Below, piece after piece: positions 32,616 through 42,802 of a stretch of 64,000 bases of DNA. Origin of the DNA: Rhizobium sp. ZPR4 (GTDB taxonomy: Bacteria; Pseudomonadota; Alphaproteobacteria; Rhizobiales; Rhizobiaceae); the NCBI RefSeq assembly GCF_040215725.1, contig NZ_CP157967.1:2294001-2358000 (forward strand), written 5' to 3'. The translations under genes were made by a program, and so were the position numbers. Position 1 is the first letter of the stretch. Each line of letters begins with the position of its first letter. The notes under the pieces are model-generated. The model did no database searches. It was not told where the DNA came from and saw only the letters and a program-made list of their open reading frames with translations.

Positions 32616-35600
32616 ATGAACTTCTCCGCCTGGTCCATCCGAAATCCGGTCGCCCCGCTCCTCGGCTTCTTTCTGCTGATGGTGGTGGGCGCGCACGCCT
32701 TCTTCAATCTGCCCATCACCCGCTTCCCGAACATCGACGTGCCCATCGTCAACGTCACCGTGACGCAGAGCGGCGCCTCGCCGGCCGAGCTCGAAATGCA
32801 GGTGACGAAGGAGATCGAAGACGCCGTTGCCAGCATCAACGGCATCGACGAGATACAATCGACCATCACCGACGGCCAATCGCAGACCGTCGTCGTCTTC
32901 CGCCTGGAGGTGCCGACCGAGCAGGCCGTTCAGGATACCAAGGATGCCATCGACCGCATCCGCGGCAACCTGCCGTCGACCATCGATGAGCCCATCGTCT
33001 CCAAGGTCGATGTCGTCGGCCAGGCGATCCAGAGTTTCGCCGTGTCCTCGCCGAACATGACGCTCGAAGAGCTGTCCTGGTACGTGGACGATACGGTCAA
33101 GCGCGCGCTGCAGGGCAAGCCGGGTATCGGCCGCGTCGACCGCTATGGCGGCGCCGATCGCGAAGTGCGCATCGAGCTCGATCCCAACAAGCTGAACGCC
33201 TATGGCATCACCGCGCTTTCGGTGAGCCAGCAGCTTCGCAGCACCAACATCGACCTCGGCTCCGGCCGCGGCCAGGTTGCCGGCAGCGAGCAGGCGATCC
33301 GCGTGCTCGGCGACGCCCGTAATGTCGCCCAGCTCGCCGATACGACGATTGCGCTGACCAACGGCCGCTTCGTCAAGCTCTCAGACCTCGGTGCCATCAA
33401 GGACACCTATCAGGAACCGAAGTCGTTCTCGCGGTTCAACAGCGCGCCCGTCGTCACCTTCGGCGTATTCCGCGCCAAGGGCGCCAGCGAGGTGAGCGTC
33501 GCCAAGACGGTGGCAGACACGCTCGACAAGGTTCGCGCCGAGAATCCGAACGTCTCGATCGAGATGATCGACGACTCCGTCTACTACACCTATGGCAACT
33601 ACGAATCCGCGATGCACACGCTGATCGAAGGCGCCATACTGGCCGTCATCGTCGTCTTCCTGTTCCTGCGGAACTGGCGGGCGACGCTGATATCGGCGGT
33701 TGCTCTGCCGCTCTCCGCGATCCCGACATTCTGGATCATGAACCAGATCGGCTTCTCGCTGAATCTTGTCAGCTTCCTGGCATTGACGCTGGCAACAGGC
33801 ATTCTCGTCGACGACGCCATTGTCGAAATCGAGAACATCGCCCGCCACATCAAGATGGGCAAAACGCCCTATCGCGCCGCCATCGACGCTGCCGATGAGA
33901 TCGGCCTTGCCGTTATCGCAACGACCTTCACCATCATCGCAGTCTTCGTGCCCGTCTCCTTCATGCCGGGCATCCCGGGCCAATACTTTATCCAGTTCGG
34001 CCTGACGGTCGCCTTCTCGGTGTTCTTCTCGCTGCTGGTGGCGCGTCTGATCACACCCATGATGGCCGCCTATCTGATGCGCGCCGAAGATGGTGTCGAC
34101 GACCATCACGACAATGACGGCCGCTTCATGCGCGGCTATAGCTGGCTGGTGCGGCTGACGACGAAGCGCTGGTACACGCGCTACCCGACGCTGCTTGCCG
34201 CCTTCGCCTTCTCGGTCGCTTCGGTCTTCGCTCTCATCATGTTCGTTCCCGGCAGTTTCATCCCGCCGGAAGACGCCTCGCGTATCGTGCTGTCGGCGGA
34301 ACTGCCGCCGAACGCCCGGCTTGACGACACGGAACAGGCAACCAACGAGATCTATCGCCGTGTGAAAGGCATAGACGGGGTCGAAAGCGTCTTCGTGCTC
34401 GGCGGCGCTTCGCCGAAGGGCGATCTGGAGCTGCGCCGCGCAACAGTGACGCTGACGCTCGGCAAACTCGACCAGTCGCTGGCGAAGAAGTTGGTGAACG
34501 ATGTGCTGGGTTCGCTGCCCATCATTGGCCCCCACCTGCCGAAGGTCACGGTCCATGGCCGCGTGCGCCCGCAATGGGATATCGAAAAGGAAGTCTTTGC
34601 CAAGCTTCGTTCGATCCCCGACGTCCGCATAACCAAGCTGAACGACCGTGGCGACCGCGACTTGACCTATAACTTCCTCTCGCGCAGCGAGAAGGATCTG
34701 AACCAGGCGGTCGGCATTCTGGAAGCCAAGCTGCGCACCGATCCGGCGCTCGCCAATGTCAGCGCCGACGGTGCCCTGCCCCGTCCTGAGCTGCAGATCT
34801 ATCCGCGCAAGGACGAGGCGGCGCGCCTCGGCATCACGCCGCAGATGATTTCCGACACAATCCGCGTGGCGACCATCGGCGATATCGACGCCTCGCTCGC
34901 GAAGATCTCGCTCGACGATCGCCAAATTCCGATCCGCGTTCAGGCTTCGCTCGGCATGCGCCGCGATCTGGCGGCGATCCGTGCCCTGCGCATCAAGACG
35001 TCAACGGGCACCACCGTGCCGTTGTCGAGCGTTGCCGATATCGACTATTCGGAAGGCCTGTCCTCGATCAAGCGCAACAACCGCTTCCGCGTCGTCGCCA
35101 TCGGCGCTGACCTGCCGCAGGGCGTGGCGCTGGATACGGCGTCCGACCACTTCCTCGAGATCGTCAGCAACGCCAAGATCCCGGCAACCGTGCATCTGGC
35201 CGAAAGCGGCGATACCAAGGTCCAGAAGGAGATGGAGCAGAGCTTCGGCAACGCCATGCTGCTCGGCCTGATGCTCGTCCTGACCGTGCTGATCCTGCTG
35301 TTCAAGGACGTGATCCAGCCCTTCACCATTCTGCTGTCGCTGCCCTTGGCGATCGGCGGCGTGGCATTGGCCTTGATCATGACCGGCAATGCGCTTTCCA
35401 TGCCCGTCATGATCGGCATTCTCATGCTGATGGGCATCGTGACGAAGAACGCCATCCTTCTCGTCGATTTCGCCATCGAAATGATGCATCAGGGCATGCC
35501 GCGGCTGGAGGCAGTCGTCGAAGCCGGCCGCAAGCGTGCCCGCCCGATCATCATGACCTCGATCGCCATGTCGGCCGGCATGCTGCCATCGGCTCTCGGT

Positions 35601-35936
35601 GTCGGCGAAGGCGGTTCGTTCCGCGCACCGATGGCGATTGCGGTGATCGGCGGCATCATCGTTTCCACCGTGCTCAGCCTGGTGGTCGTGCCGTCCTTCT
35701 TCCTGATCATGGACGATCTGTCCCGCCTGCTCGGCTACCTCTTCGGCAGGCTTGTCGGCAGGAAGGATGCGGATGACGAAGTGGTGACCAAGGAAGGCCT
35801 GGCCGTCGCCGTCAACGAAAACCGGCAATCGCTCACCAGCCTGGAAGAGCGGCTCGAGGCCATCGAGAACAAGGATGGCAGAAGCAGGTCCGTGGGCACG
35901 AACGTCCTAAAGCTGCCGCCCTTCGCGGCGGAGTAG
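32616..35936 (+). CDS. RND multidrug efflux transporter, inner-membrane pump
   Basis: A 1106-residue pump, a little longer than the usual 1020-1050. The N-terminus is WSIRNPVAPLLGFFLLMVVG. Helix 4 carries the proton-relay aspartates in LATGILVDDAIVEIENIARH, and the C-terminal half has MPVMIGILMLMGIVTKNAIL. Two large periplasmic loops are present. An extra C-terminal tail of about 50 residues contains a short coiled-coil-like segment (NENRQSLTSLEERLEAIENK). It lies 13 bases downstream of its adaptor gene. ATG 32616 is chosen; the longer frame overlaps the adaptor. Confidence 0.93.
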   Translation: MNFSAWSIRNPVAPLLGFFLLMVVGAHAFFNLPITRFPNIDVPIVNVTVTQSGASPAELEMQVTKEIEDAVASINGIDEIQSTITDGQSQTVVVFRLEVPTEQAVQDTKDAIDRIRGNLPSTIDEPIVSKVDVVGQAIQSFAVSSPNMTLEELSWYVDDTVKRALQGKPGIGRVDRYGGADREVRIELDPNKLNAYGITALSVSQQLRSTNIDLGSGRGQVAGSEQAIRVLGDARNVAQLADTTIALTNGRFVKLSDLGAIKDTYQEPKSFSRFNSAPVVTFGVFRAKGASEVSVAKTVADTLDKVRAENPNVSIEMIDDSVYYTYGNYESAMHTLIEGAILAVIVVFLFLRNWRATLISAVALPLSAIPTFWIMNQIGFSLNLVSFLALTLATGILVDDAIVEIENIARHIKMGKTPYRAAIDAADEIGLAVIATTFTIIAVFVPVSFMPGIPGQYFIQFGLTVAFSVFFSLLVARLITPMMAAYLMRAEDGVDDHHDNDGRFMRGYSWLVRLTTKRWYTRYPTLLAAFAFSVASVFALIMFVPGSFIPPEDASRIVLSAELPPNARLDDTEQATNEIYRRVKGIDGVESVFVLGGASPKGDLELRRATVTLTLGKLDQSLAKKLVNDVLGSLPIIGPHLPKVTVHGRVRPQWDIEKEVFAKLRSIPDVRITKLNDRGDRDLTYNFLSRSEKDLNQAVGILEAKLRTDPALANVSADGALPRPELQIYPRKDEAARLGITPQMISDTIRVATIGDIDASLAKISLDDRQIPIRVQASLGMRRDLAAIRALRIKTSTGTTVPLSSVADIDYSEGLSSIKRNNRFRVVAIGADLPQGVALDTASDHFLEIVSNAKIPATVHLAESGDTKVQKEMEQSFGNAMLLGLMLVLTVLILLFKDVIQPFTILLSLPLAIGGVALALIMTGNALSMPVMIGILMLMGIVTKNAILLVDFAIEMMHQGMPRLEAVVEAGRKRARPIIMTSIAMSAGMLPSALGVGEGGSFRAPMAIAVIGGIIVSTVLSLVVVPSFFLIMDDLSRLLGYLFGRLVGRKDADDEVVTKEGLAVAVNENRQSLTSLEERLEAIENKDGRSRSVGTNVLKLPPFAAE

Positions 35937-35974
35937 ACCAGTCTCAGCGGATATGGAGATAATGACGGGGCGGC

Positions 35975-36586
35975 TCAAAGGCCGCCCTGTTCCTTTAGGA
36001 AATCGACGATCTTATTGACGCCCTCGCCCCGCTTCATGTCGGAAAAGACGAAGGGACGCGCCTGGCGCATGCGGTTGGCATCGCGGTCCATCACATCGAG
36101 ATCGACCTCGACGAAGGGCGCCAGATCCTTCTTGTTGATGACAAGAAGGTCGGATTTGGTGATGCCGGGGCCGCCCTTGCGCGGAATTTCCTCTCCCTGG
36201 CACACCGAAATCACGTAGATGGTGATATCGGCAAGATCGGGCGAAAAGGTTGCGGCCAGATTGTCACCGCCGGATTCGATGAAGACGACGTCGAGATCAG
36301 GAAGCCGCTCGCTCAGACCGGCGATAGCCTGCAGATTGATCGTCGCATCTTCGCGGATGGCCGTGTGCGGGCATCCGCCGGTCTCGACGCCGACGATGCG
36401 ATCCGAAGGCAACGCCTGCATGCGCACCAGCGCTTCCGCATCTTCGGTCGTGTAAATGTCGTTGGTGACGACGGCGACGGAATAGTCGTCGCGCATCGCC
36501 TTGCACAGCTTCTCCGTCAACGCCGTCTTGCCGGAACCGACCGGGCCGCCGATGCCGACGCGCAAGGGTCCATGTCTCGATTTCAT
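35975..36586 (-). CDS. ureG: Urease accessory GTPase UreG
   Basis: A 203-residue nickel-insertion GTPase. The P-loop GPVGSGKT is at residues 14-21, the metal-binding CPH motif is in [14 protein letters not shown], and the guanine-specificity motif is VINKKDLA. It delivers nickel to urease with UreE, UreF and UreD. ATG 36586 has GGAG eight bases upstream; the longer upstream frame runs into non-family sequence. It is the last gene of the ureEFG group. A GC hairpin (35968-35987) overlaps its stop codon but lacks a T-tract. Confidence 0.96.
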   Translation of the reverse strand: MKSRHGPLRVGIGGPVGSGKTALTEKLCKAMRDDYSVAVVTNDIYTTEDAEALVRMQALPSDRIVGVETGGCPHTAIREDATINLQAIAGLSERLPDLDVVFIESGGDNLAATFSPDLADITIYVISVCQGEEIPRKGGPGITKSDLLVINKKDLAPFVEVDLDVMDRDANRMRQARPFVFSDMKRGEGVNKIVDFLKEQGGL

Positions 36587-36692
36587 GCTCGCAACTCCGA
36601 TAAAGCAACAGCATAGCCAAGCGTCGGGCGGTCGCACAGCGGCGAATGACGTAGACGATGCTTCAATTTCAGTATTTTCCAGGTGGCACTCA

Positions 36693-37379
36693 TCATGACC
36701 GAAAGAGCCGCGTGGCCTGGGTCTCGTGGCGCAGGCTGGCAATATCTGCCTGCACGGCAGCCGCTCCGAGATCGTCGAGACTGGATTGCGCCGCCCGTCG
36801 CGCCACAGCGGCGAAGAGCTCCTCGAGCCGTGCAAGGATAGCAACACCATCCTTTTGCCCGCTGACGCCAAGGCGGATGCCGGATGACACCATCTGCGAG
36901 GCCGAGGCATGCAGAAAGGCGGCTACAGCCTTTTCCGCGGAAATACCATGTGCGCCGGCAATTGCGCCGACCGCAACCGGATAGGCGGTCTTTGCCGGGA
37001 GCATGGAAAAGATATCGTTGGGCCACGCAGCCGCGGCCGAGAGAAAGGCATCGCCAAGCAGCATGGTCTCGTTATGCCGTTCCTTCGAGCCGGCCAATGC
37101 TTCGGCAAGCTCCGCAACCGCCGCAAGCCGCAGCCTGTCCGCACCCGCCCGATGCGCCTCGACCAGCAGCACTGCATCATTCCACGCGGAGCCATGTTGA
37201 ATGAGCGCGGCAATCCAGTCATTGAGACCGGCACTGTCACGAACCAGTCCGTCATGCACCGCGCGCTCAAGACCGCCAGAATAGGCGAACGACCCAACAG
37301 GAAACGCTGGCGACAGCCAAGTCATCAGCCGCAGGAGCGCCGGCAGGTCGCCATCGTCGGAAACCGCGGTATTGGTCAT
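36693..37379 (-). CDS. ureF: Urease accessory protein UreF
   Basis: A 228-residue helical accessory protein. The family opening [20 protein letters not shown] and the segment [20 protein letters not shown] are clear. It regulates UreG in the UreD-UreF-UreG complex that activates urease. ATG 37379 lies six bases after the ureE stop. There is a gap of about 106 bases before ureG. Confidence 0.93.
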   Translation of the reverse strand: MTNTAVSDDGDLPALLRLMTWLSPAFPVGSFAYSGGLERAVHDGLVRDSAGLNDWIAALIQHGSAWNDAVLLVEAHRAGADRLRLAAVAELAEALAGSKERHNETMLLGDAFLSAAAAWPNDIFSMLPAKTAYPVAVGAIAGAHGISAEKAVAAFLHASASQMVSSGIRLGVSGQKDGVAILARLEELFAAVARRAAQSSLDDLGAAAVQADIASLRHETQATRLFRS

Positions 37380-37385
37380 CACGGT

Positions 37386-37871
37386 TCAATCGTGGGAATG
37401 GTTGTGGTGATCGTGCCCGTGGCCATGCGAATGGCTGCCATGGGAGTGATAGGCGCCGCGAGCGGGCTGGAAGGGCTCGCTGACCTCGGTCACGACAGCC
37501 CCCAGTCCCTCGAGCATGGCGCGGATCACATGATCGCGCAGGATCAGGATACGTTCCTCCTCGATCTGAGCCGAAAGATGCCGGTTGCCCAGATGCCAGG
37601 CAAGCTCGATCAGATGCCTGCGATCGCGCGGGCGGATCTCGAAAAGCTTCTCGTCGGCGGCAACGATCTCGATCAGCTCGCCATCCTCGCGCACCAGCAG
37701 ATCGCCGCTCGCAAACAGCACCGGCTCCTTGAGATCGAGCATGACCATCTCTCCGTTTTCGAGATGCAGCAGCTTGCGGCGCAGATGCCTGAGATCATGC
37801 GGCAGCACGACACGATCGATCGGATTGGAGGAAGGGGTGCCGGCCGGCAGATAGGAGGTGACGCGTAGCAT
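37386..37871 (-). CDS. ureE: Urease nickel chaperone UreE
   Basis: A 161-residue metallochaperone. The N-terminal peptide-binding domain has [20 protein letters not shown], and the metal-binding domain has [20 protein letters not shown]. The C-terminus is a histidine-rich tail with about 11 histidines in 20 residues, which would bind several nickel ions. It supplies nickel to UreG. The upstream gene (78 bases away) is a GGDEF protein rather than ureC. Confidence 0.95.
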   Translation of the reverse strand: MLRVTSYLPAGTPSSNPIDRVVLPHDLRHLRRKLLHLENGEMVMLDLKEPVLFASGDLLVREDGELIEIVAADEKLFEIRPRDRRHLIELAWHLGNRHLSAQIEEERILILRDHVIRAMLEGLGAVVTEVSEPFQPARGAYHSHGSHSHGHGHDHHNHSHD

Positions 37872-37949
37872 GACTGTTCCAGTTTAATACTTTATCGGAC
37901 CATGCAAAATAGTCGCCTCCCGCGCAAGCATCAATGACGCGCGGGCGCC

Positions 37950-38810
37950 TCACATCCGCTGCACGTAGCGTTGCAGCTCCCTGACATCCGTCGTCGCCTC
38001 CTGCTCCTGCTCGGTGGCACAGCGATGCCAGACCTGCGACAGACGCTCGCGCTCGTGCATAACGCGGTTGCGGCCGAGCGTCTTGGCAAGATAAAGTGCC
38101 TTGTCGGCGGCGGCATAGACGGTCTCCGTCTTGCGATCCTTGCCGATATCGGCAATCCCGGCGGAGATGGTGATCTTCACCGATCCGCCTTCAATGGCGA
38201 TCGGATGTTCGGCAATCTGCTCCTTGATCTCCTCAACGCGCGCGATGCGCTCGGCCGTATCTCCGCCGTGGATGATGACGCCAAATTCCTCACCGCCGAG
38301 CCGTGCAATCACGTCTTCTCCGGTGAAGGTATCGGAAAATAACCGCGACACCGCAACGATTACCGCATCGCCAGATGCATGCCCGAACCGATCGTTGATC
38401 GTCTTGAATCGATCCAGATCAAAAATCGCCAGCGAAGCACCGTCTCCGGCCATATTCAACGCCTCGGTAAAGGCACGGCGATTGAGCAGGCCGGACAGCA
38501 TGTCGGTGCGGCTCAACCGCTCGAATTCAGCGCGGGAGACCGCGAGCCTATGGATGGAAAAGCCTGCCAGCACCGCGAGCGCGCCGGATACGGTGCCTCC
38601 GATAATCCATGCCAGCAGAACACCAAAGCGCAACGCCTCGAAGATCGGCAGCGGCAGAAGATCGAGCCATTGCAGCACAAAAAGCAGCACCAGGATGATT
38701 CCCAGCGACATGATGACCGCAACGAAACTCATCTTAAGCGCGAAAATAAAAATCGCACGTCGCTGCTGAAAATTACCGAGCTCGGCCTGCAGCGAAATCC
38801 ATTGCTTCAT
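37950..38810 (-). CDS. GGDEF-domain diguanylate cyclase, membrane-bound
   Basis: A 286-residue protein with two membrane helices (about 25-50 and 60-85) and a C-terminal GGDEF domain (about 100-260). The active-site motif reads GGEEF in DVIARLGGEEFGVII, which is catalytically competent in this family. The position of the inhibitory I-site reads TGED instead of RxxD, so product inhibition is probably absent. ATG 38810 is used; GTG 38819 is possible. It sits between ureC and ureE, an unusual place, with a terminator separating it from ureC. Confidence 0.88.
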   Translation of the reverse strand: MKQWISLQAELGNFQQRRAIFIFALKMSFVAVIMSLGIILVLLFVLQWLDLLPLPIFEALRFGVLLAWIIGGTVSGALAVLAGFSIHRLAVSRAEFERLSRTDMLSGLLNRRAFTEALNMAGDGASLAIFDLDRFKTINDRFGHASGDAVIVAVSRLFSDTFTGEDVIARLGGEEFGVIIHGGDTAERIARVEEIKEQIAEHPIAIEGGSVKITISAGIADIGKDRKTETVYAAADKALYLAKTLGRNRVMHERERLSQVWHRCATEQEQEATTDVRELQRYVQRM

Positions 38811-39021
38811 GCGATTCACCTTCCTCAGCCCATCATTTCAGTCATGTGAGATAGGGGCTAAGACGCTTCCAGGTCTTTAACGGAATGATTAAAATGTGGT
38901 GCATTTCCCAAGTTGTGAACAGCCGGGGAAATGCATGCACAAAATCCGGCCTGCCGATAGAAATGGGTGGCGGGAGCACCGACGCGTCATGTCATTGATA
39001 TTGTTGCGTCCAGCGTGCAGC

Positions 39022-39057
39022 ATACGAAAAACCCCGGGAAACCGGGGTTTTTCGTAT
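39022..39057. terminator. Bidirectional Rho-independent terminator after ureC
   Basis: A perfect 16-bp inverted repeat (39022-39037 with 39042-39057, loop GAAA) has A-rich and T-rich arms, so it can work in both directions. For the minus strand it lies about 29 bases beyond the ureC stop and separates the ureDABC unit from the GGDEF-ureEFG unit. Confidence 0.92.
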
Positions 39058-39085
39058 CTGCCAATAATCGATGACTGAAATATCC

Positions 39086-40798
39086 TCAGAAGAGGAAATA
39101 GCGCTGTGCCATCGGCAGCACGGTTGACGGCTCGCAGGTCAGAAGCTCGCCATCGGCCCGCACTTCGTAGGTTTCCGGGTCCACCTCGATATGCGGCGTC
39201 AGGCTGTTGTGGATCATCGATGCCTTGGAGATGCCGCCGCGGGTGTTCCTGACAGGCAGCAGCGTCTTTGCGACCCCGAGCTTGCCGGCAAGCCCGGCAT
39301 CGAAAGCCGCCTGCGAAACGAAGGTCACGGAGGAATTCGTCCGGTTTTTGCCATAGGCACCGAACATCGGCCGGTAGTGCATCGGCTGCGGCGTCGGGAT
39401 GGAGGCATTCGGGTCGCCCATGGGAGCAGCTGCAATGGAGCCGCCGAGCAGAACCATCTCCGGCTTCACGCCGAAGAAGGCCGGATTCCAGAGTACCAGA
39501 TCGGCACGCTTGCCAACCTCGATCGAGCCGACCTCATGGCTGACGCCGTGCGCGATCGCCGGGTTGATCGTATATTTTGCGATATAGCGTTTCGCACGGA
39601 AATTGTCGTTGTCGCCCGTCTCCTGCGCCAGGCGGCCGCGCTGGCGCTTCATCTTGTCGGCGGTCTGCCAGGTGCGGATCGCCACTTCACCGACACGCCC
39701 CATGGCCTGGCTGTCGGACGAAATGATCGAGAAGGCGCCGATATCGTGAAGAATATCCTCCGCCGCGATCGTCTCCTTGCGGATACGGCTTTCGGCAAAG
39801 GCGATATCCTCGGGAATCGACGGCGACAGGTGATGGCAGACCATCAGCATGTCCAAATGCTCGGCTATTGTATTAACCGTATAGGGTCGCGTCGGATTGG
39901 TCGAAGAAGGGATGACGTTCGACTGGCCGCAGATCTTGATGATGTCAGGTGCGTGACCGCCACCCGCTCCTTCCGTGTGGAAAGCGTGGATCGTGCGACC
40001 TTTGATGGCACCGATCGTATCCTCCACGAAACCGCTTTCATTCAACGTATCCGTGTGGATCATCACCTGCACGTCGTATTCGTCGGCAACGCTGAGGCAG
40101 CAGTCGATCGCGGCCGGCGTCGTGCCCCAATCCTCATGCAGCTTGAGCGCACAGGCTCCGCCGAGCACCATTTCCTCCAGGGCGGCAGGCACGGATGCAT
40201 TGCCCTTGGCGGACAGGCCGATATTCATCGGAAAAGCGTCGAAGGATTCGATCATGCGCGCCAGATGCCAAGGCCCCGGCGTGCAGGTCGTTGCCAGCGT
40301 TCCGTGCGCCGGCCCGGTGCCGCCGCCAAGCATGGTGGTGACGCCCGACATCAGGGCTTCCTCGATCTGCTGCGGGCAGATGAAATGGATGTGGCTGTCC
40401 ATGCCGCCGGCAGTCACGATCTTGCCCTCGCCGGCGATTGCCTCCGTGCCGGGTCCGACGATGATGTTGACACCGGGCTGCATGTCCGGATTGCCGGCCT
40501 TGCCGATCGCGACAATGCGGCCGTCCTTCAAGCCGATATCCGCCTTGACGATCCCCCAATGGTCGAGGATCAGCACATTGGTGATGACGGTATCGACGGC
40601 ACCGTTTGCCCGGGTCACCTGGCTCTGCCCCATGCCGTCGCGGATGACCTTGCCGCCGCCGAACTTCACCTCCTCGCCATAGGTGGTGAAATCCTTCTCC
40701 ACCTCGATGAACAATTCGGTATCGGCCAGACGCACCTTGTCGCCGACGGTCGGTCCGAACATGCTGGCATAGGCGGCGCGGGAAATCCTGTAGGGCAT
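39086..40798 (-). CDS. ureC: Urease alpha subunit UreC
   Basis: The 570-residue catalytic subunit, of normal length. Nickel-site features are [11 protein letters not shown], the carbamylated lysine in [25 protein letters not shown] and [15 protein letters not shown]. The catalytic-flap histidine is in MVCHHLSPS. It hydrolyses urea to ammonia and carbamate. ATG 40798 is chosen over an adjacent TTG. It is the last gene of the ureDAB-accessory-C unit. Confidence 0.97.
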   Translation of the reverse strand: MPYRISRAAYASMFGPTVGDKVRLADTELFIEVEKDFTTYGEEVKFGGGKVIRDGMGQSQVTRANGAVDTVITNVLILDHWGIVKADIGLKDGRIVAIGKAGNPDMQPGVNIIVGPGTEAIAGEGKIVTAGGMDSHIHFICPQQIEEALMSGVTTMLGGGTGPAHGTLATTCTPGPWHLARMIESFDAFPMNIGLSAKGNASVPAALEEMVLGGACALKLHEDWGTTPAAIDCCLSVADEYDVQVMIHTDTLNESGFVEDTIGAIKGRTIHAFHTEGAGGGHAPDIIKICGQSNVIPSSTNPTRPYTVNTIAEHLDMLMVCHHLSPSIPEDIAFAESRIRKETIAAEDILHDIGAFSIISSDSQAMGRVGEVAIRTWQTADKMKRQRGRLAQETGDNDNFRAKRYIAKYTINPAIAHGVSHEVGSIEVGKRADLVLWNPAFFGVKPEMVLLGGSIAAAPMGDPNASIPTPQPMHYRPMFGAYGKNRTNSSVTFVSQAAFDAGLAGKLGVAKTLLPVRNTRGGISKASMIHNSLTPHIEVDPETYEVRADGELLTCEPSTVLPMAQRYFLF

Positions 40799-40801
40799 CA
40801 A

Positions 40802-41446
40802 TCAATCTCCTTGGGAGGCAGAGAGGAGGTTCGTATCGGTAAGTCGCCGCAGGCGGCCGAGGGATATGTAGGCGTCCACCAGCCGCTTCTCGGCGGCAAA
40901 GGGATGCTCTTCCCAGCCCGTGTGGCTGAAGCCGGTAATGGCGATATCGTCGTCTGGATAACGTGCCATCACTTCGGCGATCACGATCAGGCCGCTGCTC
41001 GGTACCACGTAGGAGCCGGGATCATGCTCTGCGAGCGCCGCATCGACACCTTCGTGAATGGATTGACCGATCACGACATGTCGCTTGCCGGTTGCCTGAC
41101 AGAAGGCGGTGAACTGGTCGGTATAATCGTCGCAGAAATCGTCGAGTTCAGGATGCGAGATCGCCAGCGGTGCTCGCAGCGCCTCGAATTTGATCGGATC
41201 GCGCACGCTCCAGATTTCCGACGCGGAAGCAACGGCAGGGCTCTTGCGCCACTCGGCCGAGCCGAGCATGGCGCGCGCCGGCCGGCCTGTGTTGCACACC
41301 GCAACGACATCGGTCCGGCTGCCGCCGGCGCCCATCGAGCGGCAATCGTTGAAACGGATCACAAGATCGGCGGCATCGATGACAGCTGCGGCGCCTGCCG
41401 CAACCTCACCATTGCCGACGATCATCACGCTACGCCTGGAAATCAC
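40802..41446 (-). CDS. Urease-operon accessory protein, sialyltransferase-like fold
   Basis: A 214-residue protein known in rhizobia only as 'urease operon accessory protein'. The N-terminus VMIVGNGEVAAGAAAVIDAA, then DLVIRFNDC, resembles the CMP-binding opening of glycosyltransferase family 29 (sialyltransferases). Later segments (VVPSSGLIVIAEVMARYPDD, ITGFSHTGWEEHPF) resemble the family's SSG and late-histidine motifs. It overlaps the DUF1311 gene by four bases and precedes ureC by three. The role is unknown; the fold assignment is from pattern memory. Confidence 0.7.
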   Translation of the reverse strand: MISRRSVMIVGNGEVAAGAAAVIDAADLVIRFNDCRSMGAGGSRTDVVAVCNTGRPARAMLGSAEWRKSPAVASASEIWSVRDPIKFEALRAPLAISHPELDDFCDDYTDQFTAFCQATGKRHVVIGQSIHEGVDAALAEHDPGSYVVPSSGLIVIAEVMARYPDDDIAITGFSHTGWEEHPFAAEKRLVDAYISLGRLRRLTDTNLLSASQGD

Positions 41447-41877
41447 TGATCACCCTCCGGTCCATCGGCGAGGTCTTTCAGCTCCTTGGTGCGCTTCTTG
41501 GTCAGATCCGCTTTGCAGCCGGAAACGAGCATGGGCTCCATCGAGCCGCCTCGCGCCTGAAATCCCTGTGCCTCGCACTCGCCGTCGCGATAGTCCACCC
41601 AGGCACGCTGCGCCTTGATGAGCGCCTTTTCGGCGCCCTTCATGTCGTCGTCCAGATCCGCGTCGATGGCGACCATCGCAGCACGCGTCTTCTTGTATTG
41701 CGCGTTCAGCGCCTTGTCGGCCGTGTCGAAATCGAGCGCAGCGCAAATATTCAGATCCGTCTGCGCCTCTGCTTTGGCGCAATCGACCTTCGGTTCATCC
41801 GGATTGTTCTGCGCAAAGGCAGGACCACAAATCAGGGCCGCAGCAAGAGCTGCAGCGGGCGCAAGCATTTTAATCAA
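41443..41877 (-). CDS. DUF1311 (LprI-like) secreted protein
   Basis: A protein of about 144 residues with a signal peptide (LAPAAALAAALICGPAFAQ) and a mature DUF1311 domain, seen in CAKAEAQTDLNICAALDFDT, then QRAWVDYRDGECEA. Four cysteines probably form disulfides. TTG 41877 is used because GGGGGG lies seven bases upstream; ATG 41868 is the alternative. It lies between ureB and the accessory gene, as in other rhizobia. Its connection to urease is unknown. Confidence 0.8.
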   Translation of the reverse strand: MIKMLAPAAALAAALICGPAFAQNNPDEPKVDCAKAEAQTDLNICAALDFDTADKALNAQYKKTRAAMVAIDADLDDDMKGAEKALIKAQRAWVDYRDGECEAQGFQARGGSMEPMLVSGCKADLTKKRTKELKDLADGPEGDQ

Positions 41878-41895
41878 CGTCAAACCCCCCAAAAG

Positions 41896-42201
41896 CTATA
41901 GCTTGCCCATGACCTGCTGACGGAAGCCGTAGACTTCGCGCTTGCCCGATAGCGGGATCAGCGTCACCGAGCGTGTCTGACCCGGCTCGAAACGCACGGC
42001 GGTTCCAGCGGGAATATCGAGCCGCATGCCCCTCGCCTGGTCGCGGTCGAAGGAAAGCCCGGCATTGGTTTCGGCAAAATGATAATGGCTGCCGACCTGC
42101 ACCGGCCTGTCACCGGTATTGGAAACTTCGAGCGTCACGGTCGGCGCTCCGGCATTGAGTTCGATGTCGCCGCTCGCAGCGATGATTTCGCCTGGGATCA
42201 T
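41896..42201 (-). CDS. ureB: Urease beta subunit UreB
   Basis: A 101-residue structural subunit. The family marks are [33 protein letters not shown] and [20 protein letters not shown]. Length is normal for a separate beta subunit. It assembles with UreA and UreC. It follows the DUF1272 gene by ten bases. Confidence 0.96.
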   Translation of the reverse strand: MIPGEIIAASGDIELNAGAPTVTLEVSNTGDRPVQVGSHYHFAETNAGLSFDRDQARGMRLDIPAGTAVRFEPGQTRSVTLIPLSGKREVYGFRQQVMGKL

Positions 42202-42211
42202 GGTTTTCTCC

Positions 42212-42466
42212 TCATGCGACCCGGACGGGCGCGCATCCCTCTGCTTTTAGAACACGCTTGGTCGAAGCGGGATATTTGACGAGCAAGGCTATCGGGCGGA
42301 TGGGACGCTGGACGAAGTCGCCGCCGCAATTCGGACAAGCGCCGCCCAATACGCTGTCGACACAATCGGCGCAGAAGGTGCACTCGAAAGTGCAGATCAT
42401 CGCTTCCTTGCTCTGCGGCGGCAAATTCCTGTCGCAGCATTCGCAATTGGGCCTCAGCTCCAGCAT
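42212..42466 (-). CDS. DUF1272 zinc-ribbon protein
   Basis: An 84-residue protein with four CxxC-like pairs ([19 protein letters not shown]), as in DUF1272 proteins, which suggests binding of zinc. It lies seven bases after ureA and ten before ureB, so it is inserted within the structural urease genes. Its function is unknown. Confidence 0.85.
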   Translation of the reverse strand: MLELRPNCECCDRNLPPQSKEAMICTFECTFCADCVDSVLGGACPNCGGDFVQRPIRPIALLVKYPASTKRVLKAEGCAPVRVA

Positions 42467-42473
42467 GGCAACC

Positions 42474-42776
42474 TCACCGAATGGGTTCGTGGACGGTCAC
42501 AAGCTTGGTGCCGTCGGGAAATGTCGCCTCGACCTGAACATCATGGATCATCTCGGCAATGCCTTCCATCACCTGATCGCGGGTGATGACATGGGCGCCG
42601 GCCTCCATCAGTTCGGCGACCGGCCGTCCGTCCCGCGCGCCCTCGATTACGAAATCCGTGATCAGCGCGATGGCTTCGGGATGATTGAGCTTGACGCCAC
42701 GCTCCAGCCGCCGCCGCGCCACCATCGCCGCCATGGAAATCAGCAGCTTGTCTTTTTCTCTCGGAGTGAGGTTCAT
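42474..42776 (-). CDS. ureA: Urease gamma subunit UreA
   Basis: A 100-residue structural subunit with the standard sequence: [40 protein letters not shown] and [20 protein letters not shown]. Length is typical. A double-hairpin repeat lies between it and ureD. Confidence 0.97.
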   Translation of the reverse strand: MNLTPREKDKLLISMAAMVARRRLERGVKLNHPEAIALITDFVIEGARDGRPVAELMEAGAHVITRDQVMEGIAEMIHDVQVEATFPDGTKLVTVHEPIR

Positions 42777-42802
42777 CGCCTACCTATGTGATTGCTGTTG
42801 TC

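Noticed and set aside
33381..34925. A 514-codon frame antisense to the RND pump
   Set aside because: It lies wholly within a certain gene on the other strand and has shadow-type composition.
32616..35936. Possible extra-long RND protein as evidence of fusion
   Set aside because: The additional tail is only about 50 charged residues with no second domain.
38896..39078. A 60-codon frame upstream of the ureC terminator
   Set aside because: It runs through the perfect terminator hairpin at 39022-39057 and has no ribosome site.
39191..41449. A 752-codon open frame antisense to ureC and the accessory gene
   Set aside because: It mirrors genuine genes in GC-rich DNA, has no ribosome site and an Arg/His/Asp-rich composition without family resemblance.
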